A stretch of DNA of 64,000 nt from Pseudomonas graminis (GCF_001705435.1 NZ_MDEN01000066.1:330145-394144), one strand, 5' to 3'; positions 46,687 through 55,426 are shown, counted from the first letter of the stretch. Numbers and translations are program-made. Notes: generated by a model not told the origin, from the sequence alone.

Positions 46687-48627
46687 TCAGAAATCCAGAC
46701 TCACCGCCAGATTCACCCCTTGCTGGGTCACGTCATCATTCTTGCGCCAGTTATAGCCGGCACGAAGTGTGAGGTCGGGCGCCAGCTTCTGGCTCAGGCC
46801 CACGCTTGCGCGATTCAAACTGCGCTGGGGGTCATAGCCTTTCAGATCAAAATCCAGGCCGGGCACGCTGTTCAGCGCGATGGTCACGTCCTGCTGGTCA
46901 GTCTCGAACTCACGCTCATGGGCCACTTCGCCAAACACCTGGGTCTGCGGCGTGACGTCCAACTTCCCTTGAAGCCCCGCGCCTAGCCGCTTTGACTTGC
47001 GCGTCTGGTCGTCGTAATTGAGTGCGGTCGCGCGAGCACTGTCCTCCGAGTAGCCATCGACGTTGACGTGGGAATAGTCGGCGCTGATGAACGGCGAGAA
47101 ATGCCAGCGACTGCTCTGTTCGGCCAGGTCGAAGCCCACGCGCCCACTGACCGCCCACAGGTCGCCGTCGGTGTCGCCTTTCTCCGCGCCTTCGCTGATG
47201 CCCAGCGCGAACTTGCGCTTGAGGTTGTCGTAGTCGAGTTTTCCGCCTGAGGCCGCCAGGTCTGCCCACCAGTGTTGCGCCTGATACTGCACGAATGCGG
47301 TCGCGATATAGCTGTTGAGTTTGTAGTCCGAATCCTTGGCGCCGGCTTCGAGTGTTTGCCGGTAAGCACCTGCAACCAGCCCGGCTCTCCAGTCTTCAGC
47401 GAAGCGATAGCTGCCGCCCACCGTGAGGTTGTAGCCGTGACCGTCGCCGCTGGCGGAATTGCCTTGCGCGTCGAAATCCAGTTTCTGACCGCCACCGGCG
47501 ACGATGGCGCGCCATTCACCGACGTTCTGCCAATTGCCCCAGTCCGCCAGCCACTGACTGCGCAGTTCATCCTGCTGCGCGCGCAACGTTCCGTTGGCCA
47601 TTTCCGGCAGCAGCGTGATTTCCCACGGTGCGGACAGAATCGAATACCCGTAGTCGGCGATCAGACGCTGACCCGCGACGGTCGGGTGCACGCCGTCGTT
47701 GAACAGCAGTTTGGTCGGATCAGGCGTCAGGCCGCCAATCCCGTAAACGCTGTTGGCGGTGCAGTTGTTGCCGTTGAAACAGGTGCCGACCAGGTTCTGA
47801 TCGGCCGCCAGCCCATAGCGCGCCGGCTCGGTCAGGACATCGCGTATGAGCCCCGGCACATTGAGCGGAATGACCTCGGCATCGATTTGCCCCAGCCGAT
47901 TGACCAACTGCTGGTTGAACACCCCGCTCAGCAACGACGATGGCCCCTGCAATGGCGTGCCGAATACAGCGGGTGTGCGGCCGATGTCAGGCAGCAGCCA
48001 GACCATGATGTAACGCGCGCCGGCCTGGGACAGGATTTGTGCGCCGTTCGCCAGGTTGTTCGCCGCATTGACGGCCTGTCCCGCGCTCAGCACCCGGCCC
48101 TGAAGGAAGTCATTGCCGCCCCCGGTCAGGTAGTAAAGGGCGTTGGGGTCAGCCCGCGAGCTGTTTTCAACCAGATAACCGGGTCGCGTCCGGAACACCG
48201 TTGTCACGCCGGTCGAGGCGTCAGTATTGGCAATCTGAGATTGGGTGGTGATCGCCGCGAGAATCTGATCGGTCCGGTCGCCACCCACAGCCCAGTTGTT
48301 GCCATCCGGCAACCCTTGCGCCGCGCGGACGGTGGAGGTCGATGCCTGCAAATCCCCGGGCGCCACGCCAAGCATTTCGCCCAGCAGCGTCGATGAGTTC
48401 AGACCGAATGCCTCGCCGCTGCCGTTCAGGTATGTCGGGCCGGTGCGGTTAGTGAAACGCAAGGTGGCGCCGGGTGGTCCGCCGGCATCGGGAAACTGCC
48501 CGGCGTCGGCGAGGCTGTCGCCAAACACGATCATCGTTGAATAGGGGGAGGAGGCGGCCAGGGCCGAGGAACAGGCGAGCGAGAGCAGGCAAGCCGCGAA
48601 CGGCCAGCGCAGTGTGGCTTTGATCAT
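46687..48627 (-). CDS. estP: GDSL esterase autotransporter (EstA/EstP family)
   Basis: 646 residues from ATG 48627 (MIKATLRWPF); the frame runs 44 codons upstream without a signal-like start. Signal peptide ends SALA (about 24). GDSL block FGDSLADAG (nucleophile S38), GGNDFL block and DGVHPT with the catalytic D and H make up the passenger domain (about 25-325). The C-terminal autotransporter barrel (about 365-646) ends in LDF with terminal Phe, as outer-membrane proteins do. Family members are cell-surface esterases linked in P. aeruginosa to rhamnolipid production and motility. The gene lies between trpE and trpG, a site for R-pyocins/tailocins in other pseudomonads. Confidence 0.93.
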   Translation of the reverse strand: MIKATLRWPFAACLLSLACSSALAASSPYSTMIVFGDSLADAGQFPDAGGPPGATLRFTNRTGPTYLNGSGEAFGLNSSTLLGEMLGVAPGDLQASTSTVRAAQGLPDGNNWAVGGDRTDQILAAITTQSQIANTDASTGVTTVFRTRPGYLVENSSRADPNALYYLTGGGNDFLQGRVLSAGQAVNAANNLANGAQILSQAGARYIMVWLLPDIGRTPAVFGTPLQGPSSLLSGVFNQQLVNRLGQIDAEVIPLNVPGLIRDVLTEPARYGLAADQNLVGTCFNGNNCTANSVYGIGGLTPDPTKLLFNDGVHPTVAGQRLIADYGYSILSAPWEITLLPEMANGTLRAQQDELRSQWLADWGNWQNVGEWRAIVAGGGQKLDFDAQGNSASGDGHGYNLTVGGSYRFAEDWRAGLVAGAYRQTLEAGAKDSDYKLNSYIATAFVQYQAQHWWADLAASGGKLDYDNLKRKFALGISEGAEKGDTDGDLWAVSGRVGFDLAEQSSRWHFSPFISADYSHVNVDGYSEDSARATALNYDDQTRKSKRLGAGLQGKLDVTPQTQVFGEVAHEREFETDQQDVTIALNSVPGLDFDLKGYDPQRSLNRASVGLSQKLAPDLTLRAGYNWRKNDDVTQQGVNLAVSLDF

Positions 48628-48890
48628 GGGGGCATCCCTTATTGTTTTAGTGCTGTACGAGAAGGTAGCAGCCGCGACACAAATCGCCCACGATGCCGTG
48701 GCATTCACGGCAAATATTCTGTACCGGCCTTCAGGCTGCGATCTGCACCTTGCGGGCATTCAAATCCTGCCAATCGGCCGCTGCCCCGCGCCATCCGGGC
48801 ACTGCGATATTGCGCGCCCTGCGGCGGTACGCTACTGTGCGGCAACGTATGAACGAGACCTTTCCTGTGTCGATTGTCAGCAGCTTCTTG

Positions 48891-48935
48891 ATGCGCGTTA
48901 TCAAGGGCCACGCCCGTTGGCGTTGGCGCGCCTGA
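48891..48935 (+). promoter_or_regulatory. trpGDC leader peptide trpL2 (MRVIKGHARWRWRA)
   Basis: A 14-codon reading frame ending in Trp-Arg-Trp-Arg-Ala and a TGA, 161 bases before trpG. It matches the trpE leader at 10 of 14 residues. An in-frame ATG at 48849 would make it 28 residues (MNETFPVSIVSSFL...). There is no strong ribosome site at either ATG. Tryptophan-responsive attenuation of trpGDC fits what is known in other Pseudomonas species. Confidence 0.75.
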
Positions 48936-48947
48936 CTATTTCCCCCG

Positions 48948-48960
48948 CCGGCTCCGCCGG
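48948..48960 (+). terminator. Candidate trpGDC attenuator hairpin
   Basis: CCGGC-TCC-GCCGG stem 12 bases after the leader stop, followed by ATCTGCATTGAT. As at trpE, no long T-run follows, so the termination mechanism may not be simple intrinsic termination. Confidence 0.45.
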
Positions 48961-49096
48961 ATCTGCATTGATATGCCTTCTGATGCCTCGGTTTTGCAGT
49001 GACTCGCCGGAATCCCTCCCGCGACCCTCTGCGCGCAACTGCGGTCAGAAAACGGAAGGCCACGTTAAAAGTCAGTCATTCAAAAGGTTGAGCACC

Positions 49097-49696
49097 ATGC
49101 TGCTGATGATCGATAACTACGACTCCTTCACCTACAACGTCGTGCAGTACCTGGGCGAGCTGGGTGCCGACGTCAAAGTGATTCGCAACGACGAAATGAC
49201 CATCGCCGAAATCGAAGCCCTGAACCCCGAACGTATCGTCGTTTCCCCCGGCCCGTGCACGCCGAACGAAGCAGGTGTGTCCATCGACGTGATCAAACAC
49301 TTCGCTGGCAAGCTGCCCGTGCTCGGCGTCTGCCTGGGCCATCAGTCGATTGGCCAGGCGTTTGGCGGCGACGTAGTGCGTGCGCGCCAGGTCATGCATG
49401 GCAAGACCAGCGAGCTGATCCACGAAGACAAAGGCGTGTTCGAAGGCCTCAAGCATCCGCTGACCGTGACCCGCTATCACTCGCTGGTGGTCAAGCGCGA
49501 AACACTCCCGGAGTGCTTGGAGTTGACCGCCTGGACCCAGCGCGAAGATGGGTCCGTTGATGAAATCATGGGCCTGCGTCACAAAACCCTTAACGTCGAG
49601 GGCGTACAGTTTCACCCTGAGTCGATTCTTTCCGAGCAGGGCCACGAGCTGTTCGCCAACTTCCTCAAGCAGACCGGCGGCACCCGTCAGGGTTAA
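49097..49696 (+). CDS. trpG: Anthranilate synthase component II (glutamine amidotransferase)
   Basis: A 199-residue class I glutaminase delivering ammonia to TrpE. Nucleophile C79 in LGVCLGHQSIG and H173/E175 in VQFHPESIL complete the triad. Pseudomonads may use one such subunit for both tryptophan and p-aminobenzoate. The start ATG 49097 (MLLMIDNYDSF) is conserved. It is followed 12 bases later by trpD. Confidence 0.97.
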   Translation: MLLMIDNYDSFTYNVVQYLGELGADVKVIRNDEMTIAEIEALNPERIVVSPGPCTPNEAGVSIDVIKHFAGKLPVLGVCLGHQSIGQAFGGDVVRARQVMHGKTSELIHEDKGVFEGLKHPLTVTRYHSLVVKRETLPECLELTAWTQREDGSVDEIMGLRHKTLNVEGVQFHPESILSEQGHELFANFLKQTGGTRQG

Positions 49697-49708
49697 GGAC
49701 ACATCGAC

Positions 49709-50764
49709 ATGGCAATGGATATCAAAACGGCGCTGGGCCGGGTTGTGAATCAACTGGACCTGAGCACCGATGAAATGCGCGAGGTCATGCGCGAAATCAT
49801 GACAGGCCAGTGCACCCAGGCGCAGATCGGCGCATTTCTGATGGGCATGCGCATGAAAAGCGAAAGCATTGACGAGATCGTTGGTGCAGTGTCGGTCATG
49901 CGTGAGCTGGCGGATCAGGTTCAACTCAAAACCCTCGACGGCGTGGTCGACATCGTCGGTACCGGTGGCGATGGTGCCAACATATTCAATGTCTCGACCG
50001 CTGCCTCGTTCGTGATCGCGGCGGCCGGTTGCACAGTCGCCAAGCACGGCAATCGCGCGGTCTCCGGCAAGAGTGGCAGCGCCGATCTGCTGGAAGCCGC
50101 AGGCGTCTACCTGAACCTGACCCCGGTGCAAGTGGCGCGCTGCATTGACAGCGTCGGCATCGGTTTTATGTTCGCGCAAACCCACCACGGCGCGATGAAA
50201 CACGCCGCAGGGCCACGCAAGGAACTGGGCCTGCGCACACTGTTCAACATGCTCGGTCCACTGACTAACCCGGCGGGCGTCAAGCACCAGGTGGTCGGCG
50301 TATTCAGTCAGGCGCTGTGCCGGCCATTGGCCGAGGTGCTGCTGCGCATGGGCAGCAAACACGTGCTGGTGGTGCATTCCCAGGATGGCCTGGACGAATT
50401 CAGCATCGCCGCGCCGACCTTTGTCGCGGAACTGAAGAACGGCGAAGTGACCGAATACTGGGTACAGCCGGAAGATCTGGGCATGAATAGCCAGAGCCTG
50501 TTCGGTCTGGTGGTCGACAGCCCGGCGCAGTCGCTGGAATTGATTCGTGACGCGCTGGGTCGGCGCAAGTCCGAGCACGGCCAGAAAGCCGCCGAAATGA
50601 TCGTGCTGAACGCCGGCGCAGCGCTTTACGCGGCTGATCATGCTTCGTCATTGAAAGAAGGCGTGGCGTTGGCCCACGACGCATTACACACGGGCCTGGC
50701 CCGCGAAAAGCTGGAAGAACTGGGTGCCTTTACCGCGGTATTCAAGCAGGAGAATGAAGAATGA
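49709..50764 (+). CDS. trpD: Anthranilate phosphoribosyltransferase
   Basis: Transfers phosphoribosyl from PRPP to anthranilate. 351 residues from ATG 49709, which has AAGGA at good spacing; an ATG two codons later (MDIKTALGRV) matches the usual homologue start. PRPP-site motif GTGGDGANIFNVST (about 90) and KHGNRAVSGKSGSADLLEA (about 110-130). Overlaps trpC by four bases (ATGA). Confidence 0.96.
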   Translation: MAMDIKTALGRVVNQLDLSTDEMREVMREIMTGQCTQAQIGAFLMGMRMKSESIDEIVGAVSVMRELADQVQLKTLDGVVDIVGTGGDGANIFNVSTAASFVIAAAGCTVAKHGNRAVSGKSGSADLLEAAGVYLNLTPVQVARCIDSVGIGFMFAQTHHGAMKHAAGPRKELGLRTLFNMLGPLTNPAGVKHQVVGVFSQALCRPLAEVLLRMGSKHVLVVHSQDGLDEFSIAAPTFVAELKNGEVTEYWVQPEDLGMNSQSLFGLVVDSPAQSLELIRDALGRRKSEHGQKAAEMIVLNAGAALYAADHASSLKEGVALAHDALHTGLAREKLEELGAFTAVFKQENEE

Positions 50765-51597
50765 GTGTGCCGACGGTTTTGGAAAAGATTCTGGCCCGAA
50801 AGGTCGAGGAAGTCGCTGCGCGCCGTGCCAGTGTCAGCCTCGCCGAATTGGAAACTCTGGCGAAAGCAGCCGATGCACCGCGTGGGTTTGCTGCCGCGAT
50901 GATTGCCCAGGCCAAGCGCAAGCAGCCGGCCGTCATTGCAGAAATCAAGAAGGCGTCGCCGAGCAAGGGCGTAATCCGCGAAAACTTTCATCCTGCGGAG
51001 ATTGCCACTAGCTACGAAGCAGGCGGGGCCACCTGTCTTTCTGTGCTGACCGACGTCGATTTCTTCCAGGGCGCTGATGAGTATTTGAAGCAGGCCCGGG
51101 CGACGTGTTCGCTGCCGGTGATCCGCAAGGACTTCATGATCGACCCGTATCAGATCGTCGAAGCGCGGGCATTGGGGGCCGACTGCATCCTGCTGATCGT
51201 TTCGGCGCTGGATGATGTGAAGATGGCAGAGCTGGCCTCAGTCGCCAAAGGTGTCGGCCTCGATGTGCTGGTAGAAGTCCACGATGGCGACGAGCTGGAG
51301 CGGGCATTGAAAACCCTCGACACTCCGCTGGTGGGCGTCAACAACCGCAATCTGCACACGTTCGACGTCAGTCTGGAAACCACGCTCGATCTGCTGCCGC
51401 GCATCCCCCGTGATCGCCTGGTCATCACGGAAAGCGGGATTCTCAACCGCGCCGATGTCGAGCTGATGGAGATCAACGACGTTTATTCCTTCTTGGTGGG
51501 CGAGGCATTCATGCGCGCCGAGAAGCCGGGTGTGGAATTGCAGCGGCTGTTCTTCCCGGAGAAAGGCACCGCGATCAAGTCCGGCGGTTTGGACTGA
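50761..51597 (+). CDS. trpC: Indole-3-glycerol phosphate synthase
   Basis: 278-residue TIM barrel closing the indole ring. Motifs: VIAEIKKASPSKGVI (Glu, Lys near 62-67), CLSVLTDVDFFQG, IRKDFMIDPYQI, VGVNNRNLHTF and VITESGILNRADV. It is a stand-alone enzyme, not fused with TrpF as in enterobacteria. Last of trpGDC. Confidence 0.97.
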   Translation: MSVPTVLEKILARKVEEVAARRASVSLAELETLAKAADAPRGFAAAMIAQAKRKQPAVIAEIKKASPSKGVIRENFHPAEIATSYEAGGATCLSVLTDVDFFQGADEYLKQARATCSLPVIRKDFMIDPYQIVEARALGADCILLIVSALDDVKMAELASVAKGVGLDVLVEVHDGDELERALKTLDTPLVGVNNRNLHTFDVSLETTLDLLPRIPRDRLVITESGILNRADVELMEINDVYSFLVGEAFMRAEKPGVELQRLFFPEKGTAIKSGGLD

Positions 51598-51646
51598 TCC
51601 ACCGGTGTAGGCCAGAAAGCCGTCGCCACTCACGTCAGGAGGCAGC

Positions 51647-52342
51647 ATGACCCTTCAGCTCTTGGCAATGTGCGTTGAAGCCGGCCTCAAGGCCGAGCAG
51701 GATCTGCTGGCGTCAGTGTGTGATGGGCACGCCGAGAGCGGTTTGCTGTTCTGGCGGCCTACCGCCCGCGCGCTGGTCATGCCAAGGCGGTTGAGCCGTC
51801 TTCCCGGCTTCACTGAAGCCAGCGAAACGCTCGCCGACAGTGGCTGGCCTGTGCTGTTGCGTGAAAGTGGCGGCGAGCCCGTGCCGCAATCGCCCTCGAC
51901 GGTCAACGTGGCGCTTGTGTATGTGCAGCCGGACACCGATCTGGATCGCGACCGCATCGAGAACGCCTACATGCGCCTGTGTCAGCCGATCCTCGATACG
52001 CTGAGTGAGCTGGGTGGCGCTGCATCCTTGGGCGAAGTCGAAGGGGCCTTCTGCGATGGCCGTTTCAACGTCAACCTCAACGCTCGCAAGATGGTGGGTA
52101 CTGCGCAGCGCTGGCGGCAGAGTCAGGGTGGCAAGCGGCCGGTGGTGTTGGCCCATGCCGCGATGCTGCTGGATGACGAGCGCGTTGAGATGGTCAACGC
52201 AGTCAATCGCTTCAATGAAACCTGTGAACTCGATGCGCGGTGCGAAGCGCAAAGCCATATCGCTCTGCATGAGCTGTTCGACGCGCCGGATTTTCTTGGC
52301 CGTTTGAGTGAACGCTATACACGCCTGCTGGCCGGAATCTGA
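51647..52342 (+). CDS. Lipoate-protein ligase A-like protein
   Basis: 231 residues, AGGAGG before the ATG. The pattern fits the biotin/lipoate ligase superfamily: LLFWRPTARALVMPRR (about 32), SLGEVEGAFCDGRFNVNL-type region, a KMVGTAQRWRQ segment (about 150, with the Lys expected to bind lipoate) and VVLAHAAMLLD. It may attach or transfer lipoyl or octanoyl groups to a carrier. It is shorter than LplA and lacks the C-terminal accessory domain, so it could be a transferase or a divergent paralogue. It sits between trpC and vfr. Confidence 0.72.
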   Translation: MTLQLLAMCVEAGLKAEQDLLASVCDGHAESGLLFWRPTARALVMPRRLSRLPGFTEASETLADSGWPVLLRESGGEPVPQSPSTVNVALVYVQPDTDLDRDRIENAYMRLCQPILDTLSELGGAASLGEVEGAFCDGRFNVNLNARKMVGTAQRWRQSQGGKRPVVLAHAAMLLDDERVEMVNAVNRFNETCELDARCEAQSHIALHELFDAPDFLGRLSERYTRLLAGI

Positions 52343-52370
52343 CTCACCTGCCAATACCCCGGTCCGTGTG

Positions 52371-53015
52371 TTAACGGGTGCCGAAAACCACCATGGTTTT
52401 GCCCCGGACATGCACCAGGTTTTGCTCTTCGAGCGATTTGAGCACACGACCAACCATCTCCCGCGAACACCCTACGATACGGCCAATCTCTTGGCGGGTG
52501 ATTTTGATCTGCATGCCATCGGGGTGGGTCATCGCGTCAGGCTGCTTGCACAGATCGAGCAGGCTGCGGGCAACGCGGCCAGTGACGTCCAGAAACGCCA
52601 GATCGCCCACCTTGCGGGTGGTGTTGCGCAGACGCTCGGCGATTTGCGCACCGATGGCGTACATCAATTCGGGATCCTGCTGACTGAGCTCGCGGAACTT
52701 GGCGTAGCTGATCTCGGCCACTTCACATTCGGTTTTGGCGCGCACCCAGGCGCTGCGGTGGGCACCGGCGGCCGTCTGCTCGAAAAGTCCCAGTTCGCCA
52801 AAAAAGTCCCCGGTATTGAGATAGGCCACGATCATCTCGCGACCTTCGTTGTCTTCGATCAGGATCGTCACCGAGCCCTTGATGAGCAGGTACAGCGAAT
52901 CCGATTCTTCGCCTGCGCAGAGGATATTGGTCTTCGCCAGGCATCGTCGCCGCTGGGCGTGCGGCAGCAGTTTGTCGGCGATTTTCATCTTGTTCGGAGG
53001 CTGCACGGCGAGCAT
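52371..53015 (-). CDS. vfr: cAMP-responsive regulator Vfr/Crp
   Basis: 214-residue CRP-family global regulator. cAMP-binding roll with DFFGELGLFEQ and R-S-A-W (about 70-95), long dimer helix (about 120-145), and C-terminal helix-turn-helix TRQEIGRIVGCSREMVGRVLKSLEE (about 178-202). In P. aeruginosa it controls virulence, type IV pili and metabolism. The N terminus (first 40 residues) is divergent. It is divergent from osmC-like gene, and a Vfr-like site lies 63 bases upstream. Confidence 0.95.
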   Translation of the reverse strand: MLAVQPPNKMKIADKLLPHAQRRRCLAKTNILCAGEESDSLYLLIKGSVTILIEDNEGREMIVAYLNTGDFFGELGLFEQTAAGAHRSAWVRAKTECEVAEISYAKFRELSQQDPELMYAIGAQIAERLRNTTRKVGDLAFLDVTGRVARSLLDLCKQPDAMTHPDGMQIKITRQEIGRIVGCSREMVGRVLKSLEEQNLVHVRGKTMVVFGTR

Positions 53016-53077
53016 GGCTGTATCCCGTAAAAAACTGCGCCCTTAGGCATTCTTAGAGGTATCGGCAGTAGTTGCCA

Positions 53078-53093
53078 TTTGACGCAGTTCAAC
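53078..53093. promoter_or_regulatory. Candidate Vfr/CRP binding site
   Basis: TTTGACGCAGTTCAAC in the vfr-osmC spacer matches about 10 of 14 defined positions of the Vfr consensus, mainly the right half (YAGWTCA). It lies 63 bases before the vfr ATG. Vfr autoregulation is known in P. aeruginosa, so a self-control site is plausible. Confidence 0.35.
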
Positions 53094-53221
53094 AGCGGCA
53101 ATTAGCCAATTTTTCAGACACTTCCTACATTTCGGTCGTTGCCGGGCATGTCCCGTCCACTCAGCGACGGCAGGGCCCTGTGCTAAGCTGGCCGCCATTT
53201 TTCAAGCATTGGAGTCCGGTG

Positions 53222-53644
53222 ATGAAAGCGCGTATTCAATGGGCGGGTGAGGCGATGTTCCTCGGTGAGTCCGGCAGCGGCCATGTGGTTGTGATGGATG
53301 GCCCGCCAGAAAGCGGCGGTCGCAATCTGGGTGTTCGCCCGATGGAAATGGTGCTGATTGGCCTGGGTGGCTGCAGCAATTACGACGTGGTCAGCATTCT
53401 CAAGAAAGCCCGTCAGCCCATCGAGAGTTGTGAGGCGTTCCTGGAAGCCGAGCGCGCCAACGAAGATCCCAAGGTGTTCACCAAGATCCATTTGCACTTC
53501 GTGGTTAAAGGGCGCGGCCTCAAAGAGACGCAGGTCAAACGTGCGATCGAGCTGTCCGCCGAGAAATACTGCTCGGCGTCGATCATGCTGGGTAATGCCG
53601 GCGTCGAAATCACCCACGACTACGAGATCATCGAACTGGGTTGA
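53222..53644 (+). CDS. OsmC family protein
   Basis: 140 residues from ATG 53222, with GGAG upstream; the frame extends 50 codons without conservation. It has the OsmC fold and the two peroxidatic cysteines: GGCSNYDVVS (about 50) and KYCSASIML (about 122). Short members resemble YhfA-type OsmC and may reduce organic hydroperoxides or act as redox sensors. Sits between vfr and speD. Confidence 0.9.
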   Translation: MKARIQWAGEAMFLGESGSGHVVVMDGPPESGGRNLGVRPMEMVLIGLGGCSNYDVVSILKKARQPIESCEAFLEAERANEDPKVFTKIHLHFVVKGRGLKETQVKRAIELSAEKYCSASIMLGNAGVEITHDYEIIELG

Positions 53645-53879
53645 GCAACGCTCAATTTTCACAAAAGCGGTGCAGGCTATGGCATGCGACTTCTGACGTC
53701 TGCATAATGCGCCCCTTTTTCAGGGCGCGACCGCCGGGTAGCCGGCTCGCCTCCGACCAGACAACCAAAATCGCCAACGCGAAGAGGTGTTAACCGTCCT
53801 ACGCAGCTGAGCCGGGCTCAGTTGACGGGCATGCTTGATCACGCGGCCAGCGCCGCACCCATATAGAGAGTTTTTAACG
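53645..53879 (+). promoter_or_regulatory. speD leader with two palindromes
   Basis: 235 bases without a gene. It contains GCGCCC...GGGCGC (53709-53728, loop of 8 T-rich bases), which could end the osmC transcript, and CTGAGCC-G-GGCTCAG (53807-53821). The second is a 15-base palindrome about 59 bases before speD. GAGAG is the speD ribosome site. Confidence 0.45.
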
Positions 53880-54674
53880 GTGAAAAGCAAACTCAAGTTC
53901 CACGGGTTCAATAACCTGACCAAGACCTTGAGCTTCAACATCTATGACATCTGCTATGCGGAAACCCCGCAGGACCAGCAGGCCTACGTCGAGTACATCA
54001 ACAGTGTGTACGATGCCGAACGCCTGACGCGGATTCTCACCGATGTCGTCGATATCATTGGCGCGAACATCCTGAACATCGCGCGTCAGGACTACGATCC
54101 ACAAGGCGCCAGTGTGACCATTCTGATCTCCGAGCAGCCGGTCACGCCGACTGACAGCCAGATCGAAGAATCGCCGGGTCCGCTGCCGGAAACCATTCTC
54201 GCGCACCTGGACAAGAGCCACATCACGGTTCATACCTACCCTGAAATCCACCCCGTTGACGGCATCGCCACGTTCCGTGTGGACATCGATGTGTCGACCT
54301 GCGGCGTGATTTCCCCGTTGAAAGCGCTGAATTACCTGATCCACAAGTTTGAGTCCGACATCGTGACCGTCGACTATCGCGTGCGCGGCTTTACCCGTGA
54401 CGTCGAAGGCAAGAAGCACTTCATCGACCACGAGATCAACTCGATCCAGAATTACCTTTCCGACGACACGCGCGACAGCTACCAGATGACTGACGTGAAC
54501 GTGTACCAGGAAAACCTGTTCCACACCAAAATGCTGCTCAAGCAGTTCGAGCTGGACAACTACCTGTTCGGCGACGCCACCAGCAATCTCTCCGCTGAAC
54601 AGCGCGAGCAGGTGACCGGCCGCGTGAAGCACGAGATGCTTGAAATCTTCTACGGCCGCAACATGCCGGTCTAA
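53880..54674 (+). CDS. speD: S-adenosylmethionine decarboxylase proenzyme (GTG start)
   Basis: A 264-residue pyruvoyl enzyme supplying propylamine groups for spermidine. The start is GTG 53880, (M)KSKLKFHGFNNLTKTL, matching the family length; the longer frame from 53835 adds unconserved residues. Self-cleavage should occur between K112 and S113 in LDKSHITVHTYPE, creating the pyruvoyl group. A bidirectional terminator follows it. Confidence 0.96.
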   Translation: MKSKLKFHGFNNLTKTLSFNIYDICYAETPQDQQAYVEYINSVYDAERLTRILTDVVDIIGANILNIARQDYDPQGASVTILISEQPVTPTDSQIEESPGPLPETILAHLDKSHITVHTYPEIHPVDGIATFRVDIDVSTCGVISPLKALNYLIHKFESDIVTVDYRVRGFTRDVEGKKHFIDHEINSIQNYLSDDTRDSYQMTDVNVYQENLFHTKMLLKQFELDNYLFGDATSNLSAEQREQVTGRVKHEMLEIFYGRNMPV

Positions 54675-54692
54675 GGTCTCAGTGATACAAAA

Positions 54693-54714
54693 AAGGCGCC
54701 TGTTCAGGCGCCTT
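54693..54714. terminator. speD/coq7 bidirectional terminator
   Basis: An 8-bp stem AAGGCGCC-TGTTCA-GGCGCCTT followed by CTTTGTTT on the plus strand and preceded by AAAAAA (T-run on minus). Confidence 0.85.
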
Positions 54715-54778
54715 CTTTGTTTCCGGTCTTTCGTGGCAGCTTTGTTCGCTGATAAAAGCCGGCCGACCGCAGATTCGA

Positions 54779-55426
54779 TCAGATCCTGTAGGTGGTTTTG
54801 GTCATTATTTTTGCCAACAGGCTCATGCCAAACTTCACCGGCGCCGGGAAGCGGAAACCGCCTGCCTCGATCGCGCTTTCTGCGTGATGCTCCTCGTCGG
54901 CGCGCATCTGTTCGAGAATCGCCCGCGACTTCTCATCCTCGACTGGCAATTGCTCCAAATGCTCATTCAAGTGTTTGCACACCTGATCTTCCGTCGCGGC
55001 AACGAAGCCCAGGCTGATTCGATCGCTGATCAAGCCAGCCACTGCGCCGATGCCAAACGAAGCACCGTAGAACAATGGGTTGAGCACACTGGTATGACTG
55101 CCCAACTGATGAATGCGTTGCTCGCACCACACCAGATGGTCGATTTCTTCCTCGGCGGCGTGCTCCATGGCTTTGCGCACCTGAGGCAGTTTCGCGGTGA
55201 GTGCCTGCCCCTGATACAACGCCTGAGCACAGACTTCGCCAGTGTGATTGATGCGCATGAGCCCTGCGACATGCCGGGTGTCGGACTCATTCATCTTGAC
55301 GTCGGGTTGAACGATGGCAGGCGAAGGACGATGTGCGTGCGCGCTGACGGGCAGCAGCGTCTTCATCGCTGCGTCGGCTTGAAGCAGGAAACGGTCGATA
55401 GGGGAGTAGTGACGTTCGGTAGCCAT
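54779..55426 (-). CDS. coq7: Demethoxyubiquinone hydroxylase Coq7
   Basis: A 215-residue di-iron carboxylate monooxygenase of ubiquinone synthesis. Ligands are in RINHTGEVCAQALYQGQ (about 58-74), AAEEEIDHLVWCE (about 95) and MRADEEHHAESA (about 189). Membrane-associated helices (GASFGIGAVAGLI) fit an interfacial enzyme. Pseudomonads use Coq7 instead of UbiF. Ribosome site GGAGG. Confidence 0.95.
   Translation of the reverse strand: MATERHYSPIDRFLLQADAAMKTLLPVSAHAHRPSPAIVQPDVKMNESDTRHVAGLMRINHTGEVCAQALYQGQALTAKLPQVRKAMEHAAEEEIDHLVWCEQRIHQLGSHTSVLNPLFYGASFGIGAVAGLISDRISLGFVAATEDQVCKHLNEHLEQLPVEDEKSRAILEQMRADEEHHAESAIEAGGFRFPAPVKFGMSLLAKIMTKTTYRI

Larger units (their letters stand above)
48628..49096. 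other. estP-trpG intergenic region with trp leader
   Basis: 469 bases between the divergent estP and trpG. Besides the leader peptide at 48891 and a hairpin at 48948, no gene is seen. The trpG frame is open upstream to 48614 by chance. The divergent promoters must lie in the left half; I could not assign hexamers with confidence. Confidence 0.5.

Noticed and set aside
46687..48627. Tailocin or pyocin remnant between trpE and trpG
   Set aside because: No phage-tail, holin or lysis gene is seen; the only protein is a complete GDSL autotransporter.
48614..49696. Long N-terminal extension of trpG
   Set aside because: The frame is merely open upstream; the conserved start MLLMIDNYDSF has its own ribosome site, and the extension crosses the leader region.
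49076..50641. 521-residue open frame antisense to trpG-trpD
   Set aside because: It is opposite two certain trp genes and shows no domain; a similar explanation covers 17620-19227 and 23445-24956.
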